Shown in pieces: positions 54,268-63,273 of a stretch of 64,000 bases of DNA. The translations under genes and the position numbers were made by a program. The notes under the pieces were generated by a model. It was not told the DNA's origin. It saw only the letters and a list, made by a program, of their open reading frames with translations, and ran no database searches. The stretch comes from Methylotenera_A sp046594915 (lineage in GTDB: Bacteria > Pseudomonadota > Gammaproteobacteria > Burkholderiales > Methylophilaceae), in assembly GCA_046594915.1 (NCBI GenBank), contig JBKJRC010000003.1:248001-312000 (forward strand), given 5' to 3'. Numbering within the stretch: position 1 is the stretch's first letter; every line of letters begins with the position of its first letter.

Positions 54268-55404
54268 GTGGATATTAAATCGATTAAAAAGTGGGCTTGG
54301 GTGCATAAATGGTCTAGCTTAATTTGCACGGCATTTATGCTGTTACTGTGTTTAACAGGCTTGCCACTGATATTTGTCCATGAGATTAATCATGCCCTTG
54401 GCAATGAAGTTGAAGCACCTAATATGCCTGCAGAAACAAAACTCGCCAGCATGGATAATCTTTTGGCAAAGGCTAAAGCGCTATATCCAGCGCGAGTTGT
54501 GCAGTATGTGTTTCGTGATGTTGACGAAGATAAAACTTGGACAGTCAGTTTAGGTAAGACACCCACTTCAGTTGATGATACAAAATTTGTGATGCTAGAT
54601 GCTCGCAGCGCAAAAGTTTTACACGAGCCAAAATTTAATGAAGGCTTTATGTACATTATGTTTAAGCTTCATGTGGATTTATTTGCAGGTTTACCCGGCA
54701 TGCTTTTTTTAGGGCTAATGGGCGCACTGCTATTGGTGGCAGTAGTTTCGGGCATAGTGTTGTATGCACCCTTTATGCGCAAGTTAGAATTTGGTGAGAT
54801 TCGCAAACACCGCGCGCCAAAGTTAAAGCGTTTAGATACCCATAATTTTTTAGGTGTAGTGACATTGGTTTGGGTATTAGTAGTAGGCGCAACGGGTGTA
54901 ATTAATGCATGGTCCGATTTGGTGATTAAATACTGGCAGTCAGATCAAATGTCTGCCATGACCTTACCATACAAGGGTTTGCCTCCGCCTACAAAATTGA
55001 GATCTTTGCAAGCGGCAGTCGATACTGCACAGGCGCGCGAACCGAATATGAAGCTAGGCTTTATTGCTTTTCCAGGCACAGATTTTTCCAGCCAGCATCA
55101 TTACGGCATGTTTATGCGGGGCAATAGCCCCATTACGTCGCGTTTATTTAAGCCGGTACTCATCGATGCACAAACCGCCAAATTAACGGATAGTCGCGAT
55201 GTGCCTTGGTATTTAGCCACACTGTTGATATCACAGCCCCTGCATTTTGGCGATTATGGTGGATTGCCACTCAAGATCATTTGGGCGATTTTGGATTTAT
55301 TAACCATCGCCGTGTTATGGACTGGATTGATGCTGTGGTGGAAAAAACGCAAGCATTACATCCCCGATATCGAATCGAAGATCAGGTTTAGTGAGGCTTA
55401 TTAA
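54268..55404 (+). CDS. PepSY-associated transmembrane protein
   Basis: Iron-regulated PepSY_TM family: 378 residues with four transmembrane helices (about 18-40, 138-160, 188-208, 333-354) and two periplasmic loops carrying PepSY-like segments. Starts KKWAWVHKWSSLICTAFMLLLCLTGLPLIF, with the family's W-H-K-W and the late QPLHFGDYGGLPLKIIWAILDLLT. A GTG at 54268 opens it, 11 bases after exbD. Relatives are ferric-siderophore reductases or associated proteins next to TonB receptors; here a role in periplasmic iron release is inference. Confidence 0.88.
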   Translation: MDIKSIKKWAWVHKWSSLICTAFMLLLCLTGLPLIFVHEINHALGNEVEAPNMPAETKLASMDNLLAKAKALYPARVVQYVFRDVDEDKTWTVSLGKTPTSVDDTKFVMLDARSAKVLHEPKFNEGFMYIMFKLHVDLFAGLPGMLFLGLMGALLLVAVVSGIVLYAPFMRKLEFGEIRKHRAPKLKRLDTHNFLGVVTLVWVLVVGATGVINAWSDLVIKYWQSDQMSAMTLPYKGLPPPTKLRSLQAAVDTAQAREPNMKLGFIAFPGTDFSSQHHYGMFMRGNSPITSRLFKPVLIDAQTAKLTDSRDVPWYLATLLISQPLHFGDYGGLPLKIIWAILDLLTIAVLWTGLMLWWKKRKHYIPDIESKIRFSEAY

Positions 55405-55407
55405 TTC

Positions 55408-55599
55408 ATGGTGACGCACATATTTATGCAAGCTAAAAATTTAAAACAAATCTTTATTTGGCCGGCAATTCTGGGCTTGATAATGGCGTTGGGCTTAATC
55501 TTGATGTTGCTCGACGATGGCTTGGTGGAGGAAATTTCTCTGGCAGGCTTAGTGATGCCAATTTTAGTAGTGGTTTATTTTTATTGGATTAAAAGATAG
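55408..55599 (+). CDS. Small membrane protein in the siderophore operon
   Basis: Unrecognised 63-residue protein with two hydrophobic helices (about 15-33 and 43-60) separated by DDGLVEEIS. Three bases after the PepSY gene, so probably part of the same operon. An ATG at 55426 (MQAKNLKQ) could be the true start, making it 57 residues. Similar two-helix proteins follow PepSY genes in siderophore clusters, function unknown. Confidence 0.65.
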   Translation: MVTHIFMQAKNLKQIFIWPAILGLIMALGLILMLLDDGLVEEISLAGLVMPILVVVYFYWIKR

Positions 55600-55712
55600 G
55601 AAATTTATTAGATTGTTTAAATAGAGTTTTTCAATAGCAGTTCTGCAAGCCAACGAAGCATTTCCTGTAGCCAGCAAAAAAATTTAGTCATTCAAATTTA
55701 TAGGGAATATTC

Positions 55713-57854
55713 ATGCAGCATTCATTAAAAAACAAAATTAACCGTCGTAAAATTATCGTTGTTGCCGTAATGGCCGCATTACCGCTAATTGCAGCAGCTG
55801 AAGATACAATGCCAGAAGTGTCAGTCTCGGCAAAGTCGGTCAAAGAAACCGCACTGGATAATGTGGAAGATTATGTGGCTAATCGCAGTATCACGGCGAC
55901 TAAAACCGACACACCCATTATCGAAACACCACAATCGATCTCGATTGTGACGCAGCAGCAAATATTAGAGCAGGGTGCTTATACGCTGCAAGATGCGCTT
56001 AATTACACCACAGGCGTTACAGCGGGGGCTTATGGCTTGGATAACCGCGGCGATTGGTTTTTTGTGCGCGGTGTAGAGCCGACGCAACTTTATGATGGTT
56101 TACGTACCCATATTCAATCGTTTGATATTCCGCGCCCTGACCCTTATTTTCTTGAGCGTGTAGAAGTGCTACGTGGCCCTGGTTCTGTATTATTTGGACA
56201 GGGCTCAGTTGGCGGTATTGTCAATATTGTGTCAAAACGCCCACAAGCAGAAACCCGCCGTCAAATTAATGTGCAATATGGCATGTATGATCGCAAGCAA
56301 ATTGGGGTTGATCTAACAGGTAAGTTAGATGAAAACGGCGAATTTCTGTACCGCCTAGTCGGCTTGGCGAAGGATACTGGCACGCAGGTGGAGTACACCG
56401 ACAATAAGCGCTATCAAATTGCACCATCGATCACATGGCGACCTAGCGAAAATACCAGCCTCAATATTCAGTTGAATATTCAAAAGGATGAAACAGACGG
56501 GGCAACCGCCGCATTCCCGCCGCACTCTGGCACGGTGGTCGCCAACCCTAATGGCACTATTCCATCACGGCGTTTTACCGGTGAGCCAGGCGTGGATAAA
56601 ACCCACATGGATTACCAAGCCATTAACTGGCAGTTTGAACATGCATTTAATGACACTTGGACCATTCGCCAAAATGGCCGATATTCACATATTGATTATG
56701 ATTATGTGACGCTTTTTCCCAATATTTTCGGTGGAGTGGCCACCACAGCCTTTTTTACTAACCCAGAATTAAGTGAGGTAACGCGATTTGGCTACGCCAA
56801 TCAAGCGCAAACCAAAACATTCTCATTAGATAATAACGTGCAAGCCAAATTCGATTGGGCCGACACCCAACATACCATGATTGCCGGTGTCGATTACTTT
56901 AAGACTAAGATTGATGAGAAAAATGCGTTTACGTTTATCTCTACGCCATTTAACTTGTTTAACCCAGTTTACGGTAATTTTAATGCTGCCGAATTACCGA
57001 ACCCGACTGACCAGCCAGACAATATTACAGACCAAATTGGTTTCTATCTGCAAGACCAAATCAAGTTAGGTAAGCATTGGGCATTTACTGCGGGTTTACG
57101 CCATGATGAAACTAACAAGTCAACGCAGGGCGTTTCTGGTAAGCAAACTGATCGCAAAGTGACTGGCCGTATAGGTGCAGTTTATTTGGCTGATAATGGG
57201 CTAGCACCTTATGCGAGCTATGCAGAATCATTTGCGCCAGTCATTGGCAATAATATATTCGGACAAGCCTACAAACCTTTATTTGGCAAACAATATGAAA
57301 TTGGTTTGCGCTATCAACCACTTAATTCCAATAGTCGATACACAATCTCCTATTTTGATTTAGAGCAAGAAAACGCATTAAGTCCAGACCCTAGTAACCC
57401 GCTTAACCAAATACAACGTGGTAATCTCACTTCAAAAGGTATTGAGTTGGAAGCGTTAGCCAACTTAACCGACAACATCGATTTGATTGCCAATTATGCC
57501 TATACCAAAGCGCGCAGAAATGATGGTACTGTAACCACCCGTGTGGCCGAGGTGCATGATCATGTCGCTTCTGCTTGGGCGACTTATCAATTCTCAATTG
57601 CTGACATTTCTGGTTTTAAGGTAGGTGCTGGTTTGCGATACATTGGCAGTGCCAGCGACGAAACCGATACGCTTAATATTCCATCAGTGACTTTGCTAGA
57701 CGCCATGCTCTCATATGAAAACAAAGATTGGCGCGCTGCCATTAATGGTACGAATTTAGGCGATAAAACTTATCTAGCAACAGTTTTATCCCGCGGAGAT
57801 GTTTGGTATGCAAATCGTATGAATATTGTGGCTAGTTTTACCTATAAATTTTAA
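55713..57854 (+). CDS. TonB-dependent siderophore receptor
   Basis: Outer-membrane ferri-siderophore transporter, FhuA/FoxA/FpvA class. Signal peptide to about residue 28 (ALPLIAAAEDT), TonB-box-like EVSVSA near 35, plug domain to about 190 with TPQSISIVTQQQI-type segment, RGVEPTQLYDGLR and VEVLRGPGSVLFGQGSVGGIVNIVSKRPQ, then a 22-strand barrel ending in the terminal Phe of SFTYKF. 713 residues, intact. Ends the island; the ligand (hydroxamate or other siderophore) cannot be told. Confidence 0.93.
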   Translation: MQHSLKNKINRRKIIVVAVMAALPLIAAAEDTMPEVSVSAKSVKETALDNVEDYVANRSITATKTDTPIIETPQSISIVTQQQILEQGAYTLQDALNYTTGVTAGAYGLDNRGDWFFVRGVEPTQLYDGLRTHIQSFDIPRPDPYFLERVEVLRGPGSVLFGQGSVGGIVNIVSKRPQAETRRQINVQYGMYDRKQIGVDLTGKLDENGEFLYRLVGLAKDTGTQVEYTDNKRYQIAPSITWRPSENTSLNIQLNIQKDETDGATAAFPPHSGTVVANPNGTIPSRRFTGEPGVDKTHMDYQAINWQFEHAFNDTWTIRQNGRYSHIDYDYVTLFPNIFGGVATTAFFTNPELSEVTRFGYANQAQTKTFSLDNNVQAKFDWADTQHTMIAGVDYFKTKIDEKNAFTFISTPFNLFNPVYGNFNAAELPNPTDQPDNITDQIGFYLQDQIKLGKHWAFTAGLRHDETNKSTQGVSGKQTDRKVTGRIGAVYLADNGLAPYASYAESFAPVIGNNIFGQAYKPLFGKQYEIGLRYQPLNSNSRYTISYFDLEQENALSPDPSNPLNQIQRGNLTSKGIELEALANLTDNIDLIANYAYTKARRNDGTVTTRVAEVHDHVASAWATYQFSIADISGFKVGAGLRYIGSASDETDTLNIPSVTLLDAMLSYENKDWRAAINGTNLGDKTYLATVLSRGDVWYANRMNIVASFTYKF

Positions 57855-57993
57855 CCACCACCACCAAGCTAAACTTGACTACTTTAACGGGCGATTACAG
57901 GCGCTTATGGCTAGCTGGTTTAATCGGTAATTTTAGCCTGTTAGCTTTGTGGAGAACGCTTTTATTGGTAAAAAACATGCAAAATGCCTGTTG

Positions 57994-58770
57994 TTAAACC
58001 ATTACTGGCTTATGCAACGTGTGTTCGTACACTTCAATATCCGCTTGATAACACAGGCAAGATACTGCTTTTAAACCTAATGCATCATGCACCACCACAT
58101 TGCCACGGCTATAACTGATTAAATTTTGACGTTGCAATGAACCCGCCGCTTTGGTTACGCCTACTCTGCGTACACCTAGCATTTGCGCCAATAACTCTTG
58201 GGTAATATGCAACTCATCCGAGCGGGATCGGTCTTGAAACATCAAGATCAAACGCGCCAAACGCTTTTCTAACACATGAAAAAGATTGCAGGCAGCCGTT
58301 TGCAACACTTGGCTGTGTGCAATAAAAGCATATTGTTTTAAGATTAAATCTAGCGCAGGGATTTGGGCAATTTGCCGGAGAAAAACATCCACTGGAATGC
58401 GGTAAACAAGACCGTTTTTTTGTACCACAGCACGACATGGCGACACATTAACGCCCAGCATCGCGCAAGTGGTTAGCATGCCTTCATTGCCAATCAGCGA
58501 GATGACCAAATAGGGGCTATCGGTAATTTGCTTCTCCCAGGAAATAATGCCTTCGGTGGGAAAATACACATAATTAATGGATTCGCCTGGGTAATTCAGC
58601 ACATCACCCAATTCAAGTTCTACCACAGCACAATGCTCAATAAAGCCTTTTCGGCTATTATCGGTAAGTAAGTTTAATAAATGGTTGCCGCCAAAAGCAG
58701 CTTGAGTAATTAACACGTTATATTCCTTTATTTTGGCACTGTTATATTTTTTATATTTTTTAAAAGGCAA
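57994..58770 (-). CDS. Crp/Fnr-family transcription regulator A
   Basis: 258-residue regulator. Cyclic-nucleotide-binding-like beta barrel about 40-160 with GESINYVYFPTEGIIS and GNEGMLTTCAMLG, a long helix, and a C-terminal winged helix: ITQELLAQMLGVRRVGVTKAAGSL recognition region, YSRGNVVVHD wing. No Cys cluster as in FNR, and the cAMP-type signature is changed, so the effector is unknown. The N-terminal 30 residues are extra; a GTG start about 19 codons in is possible. Paralog of the regulator at the right edge; transcribed toward the TonB receptor, convergent with it. Confidence 0.85.
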   Translation of the reverse strand: MPFKKYKKYNSAKIKEYNVLITQAAFGGNHLLNLLTDNSRKGFIEHCAVVELELGDVLNYPGESINYVYFPTEGIISWEKQITDSPYLVISLIGNEGMLTTCAMLGVNVSPCRAVVQKNGLVYRIPVDVFLRQIAQIPALDLILKQYAFIAHSQVLQTAACNLFHVLEKRLARLILMFQDRSRSDELHITQELLAQMLGVRRVGVTKAAGSLQRQNLISYSRGNVVVHDALGLKAVSCLCYQADIEVYEHTLHKPVMV

Positions 58771-59200
58771 CAGGCGGCAAAAGGAAAATAACTTGACGGT
58801 TCCAGATGTCGGAGGCTACAAATAATCACACTTTTAGAGCTAACTTAAAGCAATTTTCAAATGGCGTCTGTTCGTTAGCACACAGGTTTTGATAGTAAGT
58901 TAATTAAGGATTGCACAAGCGCTTATGTACGCTATGAGACTGAAAATAAAATCAATTATTTTTTATTAACGTTGGAAACCGCACATACAGCGCTGGCAAT
59001 AAGGTGTACTTTAGTTTCAGCGGTAATAACTAAATCGGTGTATCGAATCTGTTGACTTAACACCAAAATAACAGCAAAAACTAATACGATATGTGTGTTA
59101 ACACACCGATTTTTTAATGCATTAAATTTAATCTAATACCTCAAGACAAAGCCGCCGTAAGTTAAATGCATTATTCCAACATCGGTTGAGAGGAACATGA
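58771..59200. promoter_or_regulatory. Long intergenic control region with a 14-bp perfect palindrome
   Basis: 430 bases between the divergent Crp-A and csbD genes with no gene visible. At 59093-59106 GTGTGTTAACACAC is a perfect 14-bp palindrome, and a TCGGTGT / ACACACCGA inverted pair (about 59034-59040 and 59101-59109) brackets it more widely. A TTGACT lies at about 59052. The symmetry would suit a dimeric Crp-type regulator. Confidence 0.6.
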
Positions 59201-59443
59201 ATGAACTGGGACGAAATTGAGGGTAATTGGACGCAGTATAAAGGCAATATCAGGCAGCAGTGGGGCAAAATCACCGATAATCAACTGGATATGATTGCAG
59301 GAAAACGGGAACATTTGACAGGAAAAATCCAAATAATGTATGGCGTTAATCAGGCAGAAGCCGAAAATCAGCTAGCGGATTGGCTGGATAATCAACAGAA
59401 TATTGATGGCCATTTTTACGAATCTAAGACTACTCAACGCTAA
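59201..59443 (+). CDS. CsbD/YjbJ-family stress protein
   Basis: Small hydrophilic helix-rich protein, 80 residues: MNWDEIEGNWTQYKGNIRQQWGKITDNQLD then GKREHLTGKIQIMYGVNQAEAENQLADW matches the CsbD family. E. coli YjbJ and Bacillus CsbD are abundant stress/stationary-phase proteins of unknown mechanism. GAGAGGAACATGA ribosome site ahead of ATG. First gene of a run with two unknown proteins. Confidence 0.9.
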   Translation: MNWDEIEGNWTQYKGNIRQQWGKITDNQLDMIAGKREHLTGKIQIMYGVNQAEAENQLADWLDNQQNIDGHFYESKTTQR

Positions 59444-59477
59444 GCATAGGGAGTTTGTATAAACATAAAGGATATAT

Positions 59478-59735
59478 ATGCACCGGAATAGAAACGACGA
59501 TAACTGGTTAGAAGGTAAAAAGAACGACAAGCGACGTCGGGATCAGATTGATGATCATCCACTGCAAAGTTTGGGTGCGAAACAGGTTAATTCAAATGTA
59601 CAAGATTTAAATGAAGATATTCATCATGCACACAAAACCCAAAAAGACAGAGCCGCTAAGCATCTGCTAGACGTGCAAAATATGCTGGAAGGCATGGTGA
59701 ATAACAATGCTAAAAACATAAAGACAAGACTGTAG
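59478..59735 (+). CDS. Uncharacterised hydrophilic protein
   Basis: 85 residues, highly charged (HRNRNDDNWLEGKKNDKRRRDQIDDH), predicted helical after residue 40, no signal or membrane segment, no Cys. Not recognised. An AAAGGATATAT precedes the ATG. Placed 34 bases after csbD and 16 before the exported protein, so one transcription unit. The composition resembles other small stress-related hydrophilins; that comparison is only compositional. Confidence 0.65.
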   Translation: MHRNRNDDNWLEGKKNDKRRRDQIDDHPLQSLGAKQVNSNVQDLNEDIHHAHKTQKDRAAKHLLDVQNMLEGMVNNNAKNIKTRL

Positions 59736-59751
59736 TTGAAAAAAACGTTAG

Positions 59752-60312
59752 ATGAAAAAACACGATAAAAAATTAGCCAAGCAATGCATTAAACAGTGGA
59801 TTTTGTTAGCTGTTGGAGTGACCTTTCATGTTGGCGTAATGGCTGAAAGTCTGTCAAAAGACCAATATGAACAACAAACCAAACGGGTAGAAGCCAATTA
59901 TGAATCCGCCAAAGACCAATGTTCAGCATTAAAAGACAATGCACAAGATATTTGTATGGCCAAGGCAAAAGGGCGCAATAGCATTGCTAAAGCGTTATTA
60001 AAAGCGCATTTTGAACCGACGTTAGAGCATCAGGTGGATGCGCGCATTGTGACTGCGGAAGCGAATTATGCGATTGCCATCGCAATATGTGGTTCATCAA
60101 CCATCAAAAATAAAGCATCTTGTACCAATCAAGCGCAAATATTGAAAGATCAATCCATAGCAAATGCAAGAGCCATGGCCAAAACGACGCGGTTAGAGCG
60201 CAATCAAAACGGGCTTTTAATGAGCTTAAATCAACGCAAAAATCCATCAAAAGATCAATATATTTACGCAAAGCCGTTACCTGCACAATCTGCTAAACGT
60301 ATTTTTGTTTAA
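59752..60312 (+). CDS. Exported Ala/Lys-rich protein with paired Cys
   Basis: 186 residues. Signal peptide to about residue 31 (LLAVGVTFHVGVMA, cut before ESL). The mature part has two similar units: KRVEANYESAKDQCSALKDNAQDICMAKAKG and ARIVTAEANYAIAIAICGSSTIKNKASCTNQ, each with two Cys about 12 apart, then a basic tail. The repeated unit is of the type found in short periplasmic proteins of many betaproteobacteria with no known role. No enzyme motif. Confidence 0.72.
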   Translation: MKKHDKKLAKQCIKQWILLAVGVTFHVGVMAESLSKDQYEQQTKRVEANYESAKDQCSALKDNAQDICMAKAKGRNSIAKALLKAHFEPTLEHQVDARIVTAEANYAIAIAICGSSTIKNKASCTNQAQILKDQSIANARAMAKTTRLERNQNGLLMSLNQRKNPSKDQYIYAKPLPAQSAKRIFV

Positions 60313-60380
60313 TGCAAAGATATATTTTTTAATCAACAAATAGCATTAACTATATTAAATAACCTATTGTTTTTTAATAA

Positions 60381-60416
60381 GTTAACACTATTTTTAGCAT
60401 CAAAAATAGTGTTAAC
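60381..60416. terminator. Perfect 15-bp hairpin after the exported-protein gene
   Basis: GTTAACACTATTTTT (60381-60395) and its exact complement (60402-60416) are separated by six bases. AT-rich stem, located about 70 bases after the stop at 60312 and before the convergent PRC terminator. Likely a transcript end or binding site; without a T-run beyond the stem it is a weak intrinsic terminator. Confidence 0.55.
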
Positions 60417-60449
60417 TCATAGCAAATTAATTTAACTTAAATATAAAAA

Positions 60450-60471
60450 AAGCTCCCATTGCTGGGAGCTT
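60450..60471 (-). terminator. Intrinsic terminator for the PRC-barrel gene
   Basis: On the minus strand a 9-bp stem AAGCTCCCA / TGGGAGCTT with a four-base loop is followed by a run of T residues (AAAAAAA at 60444-60450 on the plus strand), about 60 bases after the PRC-barrel gene's stop. Classic rho-independent terminator. Confidence 0.85.
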
Positions 60472-60529
60472 AACCACGTCAGGGAAGGCGTGGGGGGGGA
60501 AATCGATAAGGTAAAAATTAGCTGTGTAA

Positions 60530-60958
60530 TTACATTGTAGAATGCTGTGAATCGGTACGTTTCATATCGGTGCCATAGTAGCTATGAACGCTGTTAGCCC
60601 AAGTTTCATCGGCCATATTTGGCCAGTTGTCTTTATCGAAACCAGGTGCTGAATCTAGTTTTTCAGTATCCACATTTAAAATATAGCGTTTGTTTTCAGT
60701 GTCTAACGTTAACGCTTGCCAAGGCACAGCAAATAACTTTTCGCCCATACCTAAAAATCCGCCATAAGATAACACGGCATAACATACTTTTCCGCTGCGC
60801 GTATCTAACATTATTTCTTTAATGTCGCCTAAATCTTCATCATTTTGGCTGTAAACATCATTGCCAATTAAAGTATTGGCACCCATTAATTCTGGGCCTG
60901 GGCCTTCGCCATTATTGCTGCTGTACATGCCGTAAGTGTCTCTGTCTTGATAGCTCAT
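60530..60958 (-). CDS. PRC-barrel domain protein
   Basis: 142 residues with a PRC-barrel fold: LMGANTLIGNDVYSQNDEDLGDIKEIMLDTRSGKVCYAVLSYGGFLGMGEKLFAVPW (seen in parts as VYSQNDEDLGDIKEI and GEKLFAVPW). Short acidic N-terminus, C-terminal DKDNWPNMADETWA typical of the 'PRC plus DUF2171'-like stress group. Cytoplasmic, no signal peptide. Convergent with the csbD run. Such proteins are often general-stress induced, binding partner unknown. Confidence 0.87.
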   Translation of the reverse strand: MSYQDRDTYGMYSSNNGEGPGPELMGANTLIGNDVYSQNDEDLGDIKEIMLDTRSGKVCYAVLSYGGFLGMGEKLFAVPWQALTLDTENKRYILNVDTEKLDSAPGFDKDNWPNMADETWANSVHSYYGTDMKRTDSQHSTM

Positions 60959-61088
60959 TTTTATTTCCTTTATGTGCGAAACGTTACAAATGGGCGAATC
61001 CCAATGCTTGAATCACAATGAATAAAAATGTATTTTGAACGCTAAAGTCGTGTTGTTCTGTACGTTAGGCAACATAAAATGGCCATTT

Positions 61089-62996
61089 TTAGGTGGTAAA
61101 TTCACTGGTTCCAACAATAGAATTTGAAACAAGCAGCGCCAGATCTTTTGCGCTTAAAGCGCGACTAAAAATGTAACCTTGGCCTTCTTCACAGCGATGA
61201 TTTTTTAAAAATTCTAACTGCATTGGATTTTCGATGCCTTCGGCAATCACTCTTAATTTAAGGCTGTTGCCCATGTTAATAATCGCGCTCACAATAATAC
61301 CTTCGTCGCTGGCAGAGGTGATATTGTGCACAAACGATTGGTCGATTTTGAGCACATCGATTGGAAAGCGCTGCAAATAACTCAAGCTGGAATAACCCGT
61401 ACCAAAATCATCAATCGCCAATTTGATGCCCATTTTTTTCAGTGGATGTAAAATTTCGCTACTGCATTTCGCATCGTGCATCAATACGCTTTCGGTAATT
61501 TCCAGCTCTAAATAGTGCGCGGGCAATTGCGTTTCAATAAGCACGGCGCGCACGCCTTCTACAAAATCTTTATGCAAAAATTCTTTGGCAGAAATATTTA
61601 CCGCGATAGTCATTGCGGGTAAACCACAATCCAGCCAACTTTTGGCTTGCCTACAAGCTTCGCGCAATACCCAGCGGCCAATGGGCACAATTAAACCTGA
61701 TTCTTCTGCAATGCCCACAAATTTTTCTGGCAGCATTTCGCCCCATTCATGGTGTTGCCAGCGTAGTAGCGCCTCAACCCCCGTAATTTGATTGGTATCT
61801 AAATTCACTTTAGGTTGATAATGCAAATCAAATTGCTGGTTTTTTAATGCATCACGCAAATGCGATTCGACAACAATGCGTTGCATGGCGTTGGTATTCA
61901 TCTCGTCTTTAAAAAACTGATAATTGTTGCGGCCTTTTTCTTTGGCGTGATACATGGCAGTATCCGCGCTTTTAAGCAGCGTCTCTGCATCAACAGCGTC
62001 TTGTGGATAGATGCTAATGCCGATGCTGGCGCTGATGCGCAATTGAGAATTGCCAATTTTGTGCGGCAAAGTTAAGGCGCTTATGATTTTTTCGGCCGTT
62101 AAAGCGGCGTCTTGTTCACTTTGGCTATCGGCTAATAGAATGACAAATTCATCTCCACCTTGCCGGCTAACGGTGTCAGAATTTCGCACACAGTCGGTTA
62201 AACGTTGTGCAACCGATTGCAATAATTTATCGCCTGTTGCATGGCCCAAAGAATCGTTAATAAACTTAAAATTATCCAAATCCAGAAACAGCAATGCTAC
62301 CTGCGTGCCGTTGCGTTCTGATGCAGCAATCGCTTGTGCGATGCGATCGTTTAATAAGATACGATTGGGTAAATTGGTTAAAAAATCGTGCTGCGCCAGA
62401 TGCGTCATTTTGATTGCCATGGCTTTGGTTTCGCTCACGTCATGAAACACAATGACTACGCCAGTGAATCGACCTTCTGTATCGTGAATGGGTGAAGTAG
62501 AATCTTCAATTGCAATCTCATCGCCATCGCGTTGAATTAACATAGTATTGGGTGCTAAAACACTGGGTTTATTATTTTTCAATACATAATCCACTGGGTG
62601 ACAAGCGGGCAAGCGGGTAATAGCATCCATTAATTTTAAAACATCATCACTCGGGCGTCCATTGGCTTCGTGACGCTGCCAGCCCGTTAACTTTTCTGCG
62701 GCTGAATTTAGATAATTGATATTGCCATTGATATCGGTGCAAATTACGCCATCGCTAATTGAGTTAAGCGCGATCTCTGCCCGGTTTTTCGATTTATTTG
62801 TGGATTTGTTATTCGGCGATTTATTGTTTAGTAATTGATGCACACCAGATGAATTAAGCGTATCGACTTTTAGTTTGGTTGATTCAGGCAGAGGCGTAAT
62901 TGTTTTAGCAAGCTTACGCACAATGACTAATAACAGGCTCAATTTAGCTTGATTAAACATAGAGTTACACTTTTTATTGACAGTTAACGCATGCAT
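61089..62996 (-). CDS. PAS-GGDEF-EAL cyclic-di-GMP turnover protein
   Basis: 635-residue signalling enzyme. PAS about 70-185 (AEIALNSISDGVICTDINGN, LTGWQRHEANGRPSDDV), GGDEF about 200-365 with intact RQGGDEFVILL and an RxxD-like inhibitory site upstream uncertain, EAL about 375-625 with GVEALLRWQHH, ISAKEFLHKDF, LEITESVLMHD, AIDDFGTGYSSLSYLQRFP, VLKIDQSF and VIAEGIENP, all catalytic residues kept. Could both make and break c-di-GMP. A Met at residue 13 is an alternative start. No transmembrane segment seen; short hydrophobic stretch near 18-28 (LSLLLVIVRKLA). Confidence 0.93.
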   Translation of the reverse strand: MHALTVNKKCNSMFNQAKLSLLLVIVRKLAKTITPLPESTKLKVDTLNSSGVHQLLNNKSPNNKSTNKSKNRAEIALNSISDGVICTDINGNINYLNSAAEKLTGWQRHEANGRPSDDVLKLMDAITRLPACHPVDYVLKNNKPSVLAPNTMLIQRDGDEIAIEDSTSPIHDTEGRFTGVVIVFHDVSETKAMAIKMTHLAQHDFLTNLPNRILLNDRIAQAIAASERNGTQVALLFLDLDNFKFINDSLGHATGDKLLQSVAQRLTDCVRNSDTVSRQGGDEFVILLADSQSEQDAALTAEKIISALTLPHKIGNSQLRISASIGISIYPQDAVDAETLLKSADTAMYHAKEKGRNNYQFFKDEMNTNAMQRIVVESHLRDALKNQQFDLHYQPKVNLDTNQITGVEALLRWQHHEWGEMLPEKFVGIAEESGLIVPIGRWVLREACRQAKSWLDCGLPAMTIAVNISAKEFLHKDFVEGVRAVLIETQLPAHYLELEITESVLMHDAKCSSEILHPLKKMGIKLAIDDFGTGYSSLSYLQRFPIDVLKIDQSFVHNITSASDEGIIVSAIINMGNSLKLRVIAEGIENPMQLEFLKNHRCEEGQGYIFSRALSAKDLALLVSNSIVGTSEFTT

Positions 62997-63165
62997 ATTG
63001 TGGATACATGTCAGATAAGTAAAAGTTAATTATCCGCATCTGTCAGTTTTCATCTGTGCATTAACGAACATAAAAATACGTTAAAATGAATATTTAGCGG
63101 GTGCAATACTGTTTAATGACATTTGGATGGAATAAATCGCTCAATAAATGTGGTAACGGATTAAA

Positions 63166-63213
63166 AACTGTCGTCGCTTATAACTGTCGTCGCTTAAAAC
63201 TGTTGTCGGTTAA
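63166..63213. repeat. Three 16-bp tandem repeats upstream of the GGDEF-EAL gene
   Basis: AACTGTCGTCGCTTAT, AACTGTCGTCGCTTAA and AACTGTTGTCGGTTAA follow each other without gap at 63166-63213, about 170 bases before the GGDEF-EAL start and 60 after the Crp-B stop (63274). Head-to-tail spacing of 16 is one and a half turns; could be an iteron-like protein site or just slipped DNA. Confidence 0.8.
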
Positions 63214-63273
63214 ACAAGGCTTTGTTAATACGATGGTTGATTAAAACAGGGAGTTGTTACAACAGCATTCACT

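Noticed and set aside
60351..60480. Possible CRISPR or mobile-element ends at the paired hairpins
   Set aside because: Only single hairpins, no repeat-spacer periodicity, no transposase or target duplication.
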